Positions 34,270 through 64,000 of a DNA stretch of 64,000 nucleotides are shown here, piece after piece (position 1 is the stretch's first letter; each line of letters opens with the position of its first letter). The position numbers and the translations under genes are program-made. The notes under the pieces are model-generated. The model searched no databases and had not been told where the DNA came from. It was given only the letters and a program-made list of their open reading frames with translations. This stretch comes from Rhea pennata (Eukaryota; Chordata; Aves; Rheiformes; Rheidae): positions 5,280,001-5,344,000 of the forward strand of contig NC_084682.1 of the NCBI RefSeq assembly GCF_028389875.1, given 5' to 3'.

Positions 34270-35250
34270 TGCATTCCGCACGCTAGGCCACCCTCGCTCG
34301 CGGGGGCCGCCGCCGGCTGAGCGGGGCAGCCCGGCGGCACCGCGACCAGCCCGAGCGGCCAAGCAACCTCCTCAAGCATTTACGAGTCACCGAACGGCTG
34401 CGGCCTTTTACGTTACACACACTTCACTTCGCAACGGTAAGTATTTACATCAAGCCTCCCCCCATGTTTTAGCTGTTTTTTAAATTTTTTTTTTTTTTTC
34501 TTCAGTCAGGTCAAAAACGTTCCTGTTCCAAGCAAGCAAGGTGAAGCGCCGAGAGGGGTTAGGAGAAAAGAAAAGCCGAAGAAAGGAAGCAGGTGGTTTG
34601 CTTGCCAGAAGCCAAAGCGGTTCGCGCGCCCGTGCCTCTCCTCGCCGATGCTACCGGCCTCCTCAGCGCTCCCGTCCCCGAAACCTCCCGGTGCCCGGGC
34701 GAAGGGACGGCGGAGCCGGGCCCCGCGCTCGGGGGCGCTGCCAGCGGCTCCGCGGCCGCCCGGGCCGCCGCCGCCACCGCGCGCCGAGCCGCGGCCCCGC
34801 GCTCGCTCCTGAGCTCTGCCGCGCTCCGAGGTGCCATAGAAATGCGCGATCCCGGCACGAAAAGCAGGCACCGGTCTTAACCGACACGCGGCTTTTCCTC
34901 CCGGAGGCTCGGGTTATCTCAGGTGCAAGACAAAGGCATTTAGAAGGGGAAAACGCGTCGTTTCTACAGTCTGGAAAAACACGGTAATAAGATGCTATTA
35001 AACCGCGGCGAAGGGACCGAACTCGGTTCCCGGTGAGCTCAGCCCCAGAAAACGCTCCACGCCGTCGCTCCCGTCCCCCGTACTGAGCGGGTGACAGCGC
35101 CCGCACGGACAACGCCCCGGGAGAAGCCGCGCGGGGCGAGGCGGGGGCCGCGCAGCGGGCCGGGAGCGCCCCCGCCGCCCCAGCTCACCCCAGCTCGCCC
35201 CAGCTCACCCCAGCTCGCAGTATTTAAGCACGACTCCTTGGCGGCGCCCG
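34270..35250. other. CpG-rich island inside the TAOK1 3'UTR
   Basis: About 1 kb with many CpGs and GGCCGCCG runs, flanked on both sides by A/T-rich 3'UTR. It includes a short tandem CCCCAGCTCACCCCAGCTCG unit, repeated at about 35178-35217. It could be a cryptic promoter, a regulatory exonic island or base-composition drift. Confidence 0.55.
34442..34449 (-). promoter_or_regulatory. TAOK1: Pumilio response element TGTAAATA in TAOK1 3'UTR
   Basis: TATTTACA on the plus strand gives UGUAAAUA in the TAOK1 mRNA, a match to UGUANAUA. Two more matches are at 35391-35398 (UGUAAAUA) and 37490-37497 (UGUAUAUA). Binding by PUM1/2 is inferred from motif only. Confidence 0.4.
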
Positions 35251-38200
35251 GACGGCTCCCAGGGGTTAGGTGCATGCTGAACTACGTCTGGCAATTACAG
35301 TAGCTTTTTGCTAGCTGGCACAAACTGTATCTATAAATTTTAGTACAAAAACTTAAAAAATACAGAAACTAGGTCAATTTGTTAACTACATATTTACAGA
35401 TAATTACAGGATTTTCACTCACAATAATTAAACCAATTGTCAGTGAAAAATTCAAACTGTGCATGTTCTGAGGTACCCGTACTCAGGAGGTGGGGAGCAG
35501 GGGGCAGGGGGTGAGGCAGGCGGTGGACGATACCCCTGGTCTTATTCACAGCCGCGGCGGTAACTCCCGCCTCGCCTCGGCGGATTACCTCCAGGTTTCT
35601 GGACTCAGTGTGTGCACTCGGGAGAAAGCAAGCGGAGAGGGAACTGATTTTTTTCTTTTTTCTCCTAGAACATGGCTTTAAGATGTTTTGAGGACACCAG
35701 ATGGGTGCAAAGCAAACGATCGTGTACCAAACTGCCTTCCTCCCCCCGCAGAGGACTCTTAGGTGAAGTGCAAGTATTCAGAGACCCACAGCTTGGTGGT
35801 TAAGGTGCTTGTTTGCTGGCAAATCCCAATTTACTAAGTCCCTCTCCAGCTGGCACAGGCCTTTCGCTCCCCAGCGCTCGGGGAGGTCGGGCCAGGGCGA
35901 GGGGCAAGGGAGACATGCAACTAGCTGGATCCGGCTGTGCGGCAGGAATCGGGGTTATCTGCTTCCATCTCTCCCTGGTGGAGGCACCAGATCCATCAGC
36001 TTCTTTTTGGCTACAAACAGCTACCCACAACCCTATGGACTGTCTTACATGCGTTTCTCAATAGCCTCTGGCTCAATGGACTCATAAAAGTGCAAGCAGA
36101 AACGAACACAGCAGACGGACATCAGCCAGAGTCAGGCTGGGCATCCACCACTCCTCCGCTCTTGGCACACTACTCGAGGCTCGCTACAAGGCAGTGCCAG
36201 GGTGGAAAAGTCCCACAGGCAGGAGCACAGGCAAGTTCAAGACGACACTACTTGTGAGAGGACAAGGCTGTCACAACCAGACCCAAGCATCTCACCTAAA
36301 AAGCTCGCAAGAGACTTCGAAAAAGGGAGAGGGAAAACCACCTCCCCTTTTCTGGTAACACGAAGAAGAGACCCCCGTGTTTGGCATGCTGCTGACCCTG
36401 GCTGCGCTTCGAGGCTGGGCAGCCCTCCGGGGTAAATAGCCTGGCAGGATAAACAGTTGTGACTTGACACACCAAGAACCATTTCTCCCCCCAAACTGCC
36501 AAACGTCTCGCTAAGATGTTGGGATCTTTAAAGGATGAAGGAGAAGGGTAGAAGAAAGGGACTCCACAGCTCAAGAAGCTCCTGTCTGAAGGCTGCCACT
36601 TGTCCAGCATGGCTTTTACCCCTCTGCTAAGAGAAATACGATGGCACCATTTACTAGAATTGGACAGAAACATCAAGCAGGCGTCCAGGGAAAGAACAAG
36701 GCTGTCCCCTACTCACTGGGCTCAGGCAACAAAACTCACCCAGCCCACCTGGAGGAGCAGGAATGGAGCAGAACAAAGAACGGAACAACTGTGTGTGCAT
36801 GTGTGCATACATGCAAATAAATATATATGTATGGACATCTACACACACCTTTCTAAAACTTCCCAATTCCACTTCCTTTAGACCTTCACAAAAGCGGTTC
36901 CGGTTATTAGACATGCACAAAGGTAGAGGCAGCGTTCAGAGTTAGTGGCAGCTTAAACTCAGGAACGCCAGAAGTTAGTGCCTGCGCAGCGTGCCAAGAC
37001 CTTGCCGAGCTTGTGATCTTTTGTGGTGAGACACAGCTGGGGAATTTGAGCTCAGCCTGCTGAGCACTTCACCTGCCCACTCACCGCCTCTCCAGCAGAT
37101 CCGTACATTGCCTGAACTGCTTTCCTATCGCTACACCATCTTGTTTTCTTCTCTGCTGCCTCCTGACTTTCTGGTACCCTTTGTGAGCGCCTTTTCTCCT
37201 TTCCTGCACACCACCAGCAGCTATCCTACCCTCCCGCTCCCCCACAAAAGCAAGCTATAATCAACAGGGCGGTATTTAGGCAAGGGCTTTTCCCCGCGTT
37301 CAGCCCCAGCAGAGTCTGTTCAGACGTAGGTGCACTTGCCCTAGCAGAGCCCTGCTGCACGGTGGCGTTCGCTCAGGAACCGAGGGAGCGCTGAAGAGCA
37401 GCAGCACCCAAGTGCCCCGACAGAAATGCACAGCACAAGGGGCGTGTGCAGGCAGAGCTGCACCCACACAGACACGTAGAGTATATAAATATATACAAAT
37501 GAGATATCATATACATATATATCCAGAGAGATGTGCGTATTCAACAGAGCAATGGTAGACAGTGGTACAATACAATTTATTGCCTCCCAAGAAATGGCAC
37601 GTGAACAGGGTGAAGCTGGAAGGGCAGCTGGAAGTTCAACAGGCCCTCTTCCCTGTGGGCTGAATAAACAGCATTATTCCAGGATCTACCATAGTGCATT
37701 CTGCACAGGTTACAGCGAATGTGCAAGGCACATTCTTCTGAAACGTGGGGGATGAACAGGATACAGAGTGGCGCCAGCCTGTTCCCGAGTCAGGCAAGGA
37801 ATGGCTGCAGAGAATTTTCTGTGGAAAGCTGGGTACCGTACCACGTGTGTTTCTTCAACCCCTTTGAAGCTCACAGGCTGGCACCGAATGCAGGTGAAAG
37901 AGAGCTGACCTCCATTTCAATGCTGCATCCGAGGAACAAAACACATAATGCTCAGCATGGATGGGAGAGGTGGCTGCTGCCTCCCTGGGACCAGAGAGAA
38001 CAAGAAAAATGTGGTCCCTTTCACTGGTTTTGATTAAACAAAATGAAAAAAATTTCAAAGCAGATAAAGAGGTGAAAATGCTGGCTCCTCTGGTTTTACA
38101 TCTCTGGGCTAAACTTCATCAGAACTTCAGGTGTTTGCAAAGGGGAAAGAAAAATAATCACAGAATAACAGATTTTAGGTGTCAAGCTGGTGATCTGAAA

Positions 38201-39191
38201 ATACTGCAATAAAATTTGCAAAGCAGTCCACACAGAAGAATTTCCCCAGTGTTAAGTATTAACACAGAAGATGTAAAAACATCTTTGCTGAGGTACTGGA
38301 GTAGTTTCCACAATTTATGGATTTCAGAATTTTTAAAACCAACTTTAGGGCATGACTGTGACAAGTACAATATGGAATAATTTGTCTTTTAAAAATAGAG
38401 TTTGCAAACTGATTCAGAAAGTGTTTGCTTCTCTCTAGCATATTTTTCAGTTGTTCATATATCTCACAAATATTTGAGATATATTAAAATCCTCAACACC
38501 AATGACCTCCTCCTCCTATACCTCCAAGGTACAACCTGATCTTGAGTCTCTGGCTTCACCTGCTTTCTCTTGAGATCAGGCTTATTTAGGACAGCTTTCC
38601 TTCCCACAGGTACACACAGGGACACACACATTTAGACCAGTTGATCTGAATCAGTTTTTGCAAACTATTTTAATTAAAATATTAACTTGTTGGAATAGTC
38701 CAGGTCTGCACATGATATACATGTAAAAATGGTTACTACACAATTCTTTTTGAATACAAAAAAAGCCAATATGGGATAGCCATCATTTGGATTCAGCATT
38801 CAGTCATGCTTGACATTACATAAAGAGATGGGTTGAGAGAATTCTGTTGAAGTAGCTCAATTTAAGCCAGAGACTTTCACCAAATTCAAACCATAACAGA
38901 AGCAAAAGAATAAACCCACTGAACTTGCAGGTACAGCCTGTCCCTGCTGTCGCTGCTGCTGTTTGTGACTGAGGAGCTGAACTGCAAAACACTGTTAGCA
39001 CCACGCTCTGGGCACACCCTCCACACTCACATTGTAAATTCCAATACAATTTGGGGCTTGGGGATTTTCAGTTCATTTTTTCTTTCCTTCTAAATCCAGG
39101 AAAATATAGGTACCTTTCCTAAAACAGTTTTGCTGCATTTCAACAACATTGCAATGCAAAAGAATGACCACCAAACATCCAATTCCACATT

Positions 39192-39246
39192 AAAAAAAAA
39201 AAAAGAAAGAAAGAAAGAAAGAAAAAGAAAAAAAGAAAAAAAGAAA
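39192..39246. repeat. A-rich (GAAA)n repeat in TAOK1 3'UTR
   Basis: A13 followed by about five GAAA units and longer A runs interrupted by G. On the transcribed strand this is a U-rich (UUUC)n tract. Confidence 0.85.
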
Positions 39247-41244
39247 TCATAGCTGAAGGAGGAATAGGACAATCCAAGGTCATCACCTGCCACAGGGGGC
39301 AACCAAACCAGCCCCCTCCTTGGGACCACTGCCTCATCCCAAGCTTCCATGAACTGTTAATACCACAAAGCTCCTTACTAAGGGGATGCTCAAACAGGTT
39401 TTGGTATTGTTTCCACCTTTGATTAGAGTGATATGCTATGCCAAAGCGCTGGAAATCCCACTTGGATTCACTAGACACTGGCAGAGTGTTAAGGATTGGA
39501 AGTGGATGTTAATTTAGCTAATGAAAGAATGTCGCCGTGTTAAGAGTACTGAACAGCAGCGAGACTAGAGTATTTACCATATAAATATGTCACATGGACA
39601 AACACATTCGGAAAACCTTGCTTTTGAGCCCTATAAACATGTTAAAGGCAAATTCTAGAGTTAGCAGCTAGTCTTTTCTTCAAGATGATTAGTGTGCAAG
39701 GAAAAACATTTACAAAGAACCCTGGCTGGTCAGTCCCCAAGACAGAAATCTTTGCCTCAAGCCAAACTTCATCTACCTGCTCTTCTCCTAACCCCACAGT
39801 GCTGGCTGACGCAGAACACGCTGGCAGGAGAGCATGGGGGTATCTTCAATTCCCAGCACTAAGGGATGACGCTATGCCACAAAGTCATTAGACTCCCTGA
39901 CCCTTTATCTCTGGATTGATTTCACAACCACCTTTGCTTCCTTTCAGTAGTACAGCAGCTCCAAGGAGCCTCCAGAAGTAGTGCCTTCTCGCATGGTGTG
40001 ACATGCTGCCGAACATTCACAGCATCTCAAGGGACTGCAGAAGTTGTAAAATATTGCAGCAACCAAAATAATAAAAAAAGGAGCCTTACATGCAGCATGA
40101 TCTACAGTGGTGATGTGGGTTAGTCATCAACTGGGAAAGAGTCATTGGCTCAGCTCCTCCTGGTACACTGTGGCAACTAAACATTTAAACAGTTGGCTAC
40201 ACTCTACATGTAAACAGGAAATTGTAACAAGCCAAAAAGGTAATAAATTGGTTGGTGTAGTGTAATAATGAAAACCCAATCAATGGCATTTTGTGACTAT
40301 GGCATTCTTCAAAATACCTCTGGCATTTGAGATTGATTGGCTGAAAATCTAACATTTCTGAATGGAGCAAAAAGGACTATGCTGGGCTCCAAGAATTATT
40401 CTGATGCTTAGCTAAAATGAGATGTCACAGTATTAGCTGTACAAGTGCATTACTTATGCTTTTCTGCCCAACCTCATCTGAGCTAACAGCAGCACAGTCA
40501 GGGAGTGCCAAAGCAGGAATACAACTTTGAACATTTCTAGCCTGTTCCCTCCAGACAGGTTTACCCATGCAGTTCTCGGGAAGCTGACCAGTGCCTTCTG
40601 AGAGAATGTCACTTCTTAAACACCACGGACTGGGCACTTGCGTTGAAGGGCCCTGCTGAGCCCTGGTGTCTCTTGGTTTCTCTTCTCACCCTTCTTCCTC
40701 ACCTACAAGTCTCTGAAAATGCCTCTTGGCAGAGGCAATACCCTAGAAATGTATCTAATTTATGACAAATAAAAATGGAACAGAAGATCCAGCTGTTCCT
40801 CCCTTAGACGTTGGTTTTTTGCAGGGTGGCAGTTAGAAATTTATGGACATGGGAGGAGGTCTCCACTCTCCCTGGTATTTCCTATGGATGGTGTGACAAT
40901 GGCAGCCTGAGGCCCTTCTGTCACGTCAGTGTGACAATCACCAGCCAACTCTTCTGACTAATTGCATATATTTCTCAGATGCCCTCCCAAGGCCCCTCCA
41001 AAAAGTAAAAACAAATAGACAAACAAACAAAAAAACCAATCCTCCCAACCCTGCAGCCAAATACTATGACATCCCAGTTAGTAAACACAAAACATAATGC
41101 TTTACAAAATGAATACAATATTCCATGTGCACCCAGCTTCCACACGTCAGCACCGCACTGAGGAGGCTGCTGGGCTGGTGTCTGTAGGCAGTTTCTGTTG
41201 GCAGACAGCTCCAGTGGAATTGCCACCCTCAGTTATTGTTTAAG

Positions 41245-63955
<22,711 letters not shown>

Positions 63956-64000
63956 TTAGTATTATTCCTAAAAACCAAAACCTTCTACAGGATATACTAT

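Larger units (their letters stand above)
32805..41244 (-). other. TAOK1: TAOK1 3'UTR (8.4 kb)
   Basis: It runs on the minus strand from the TAA (41247-41245) to AATAAA at 32824-32819. TAOK1 is known for a very long 3'UTR in mammals, which agrees. It is mostly A/T-rich with GC-rich islands at about 33280-33660 and 34270-35250, three Pumilio-type elements, A-rich simple repeats and CA-type tracts. No frame in it resembles a known protein. Shorter polyadenylated forms cannot be excluded. Confidence 0.75.

Noticed and set aside
34506-35112. Frames on both strands in the TAOK1 3'UTR GC island
   Set aside because: Low-complexity translations and no recognised domain. The island is kept as a finding, not as a gene.

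Overview
The window is a vertebrate, almost certainly avian, genomic segment carrying five conserved protein-coding genes in the order SSH2(+) - CORO6(+) - ANKRD13B(-) - GIT1(+) - TAOK1(-). This is the gene order and relative orientation of human 17q11.2. A bird is inferred from the extreme GC content and tiny introns of the central genes, as on an avian microchromosome (chicken chromosome 19 is the expected homologue), and from the absence of recognisable mammalian SINEs. All exons were found by hand from splice sites, reading-frame phase and remembered family sequence; every internal phase closes.

Layout. 1-7830: the last two coding exons and a long 3'UTR of SSH2 (cofilin phosphatase, partial at the left edge). 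7835-11087: GC-rich upstream and promoter region of CORO6. 11090-14030: complete CORO6 (10 coding exons, 471 aa). 14370-21664: ANKRD13B on the minus strand (15 coding exons, 620 aa), tail to tail with CORO6. 21665-24287: shared GC-rich interval between the divergent starts of ANKRD13B and GIT1. 24288-32015: complete GIT1 (21 constitutive coding exons plus a 27-nt microexon; 758 or 767 aa). 32016-32800: a short gap between convergent 3' ends. 32805-63935: TAOK1 on the minus strand, with an 8.4-kb 3'UTR and 14 coding exons. The last 851 residues are present, from the aspartate of the HRD motif to the stop; the kinase N-lobe lies beyond the right edge.

Functionally the block is enriched in cytoskeleton and trafficking regulators: SSH2 activates cofilin, CORO6 is an F-actin-binding coronin, GIT1 is an ARF-GAP scaffold at focal adhesions and synapses, TAOK1 is a kinase acting on MAPK, Hippo and microtubules, and ANKRD13B is a ubiquitin-binding endocytic adaptor. 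They are separate transcription units; there is no operon-like logic.

I found no previously undescribed biological system. The points most worth checking are non-coding: a pair of RFX X-box palindromes in the gap between GIT1 and TAOK1 (where mammals keep TP53I13 and ABHD15), a third X-box-like site beside an 8-bp inverted repeat upstream of GIT1, a SOX-like inverted repeat in GIT1 intron 1, a GIT1 intron that is nearly all 67-bp minisatellite, a CTCF-like motif in a TAOK1 intron, homeodomain-motif islands in ANKRD13B intron 1, and GC-rich islands inside the 3'UTRs of SSH2 and TAOK1.
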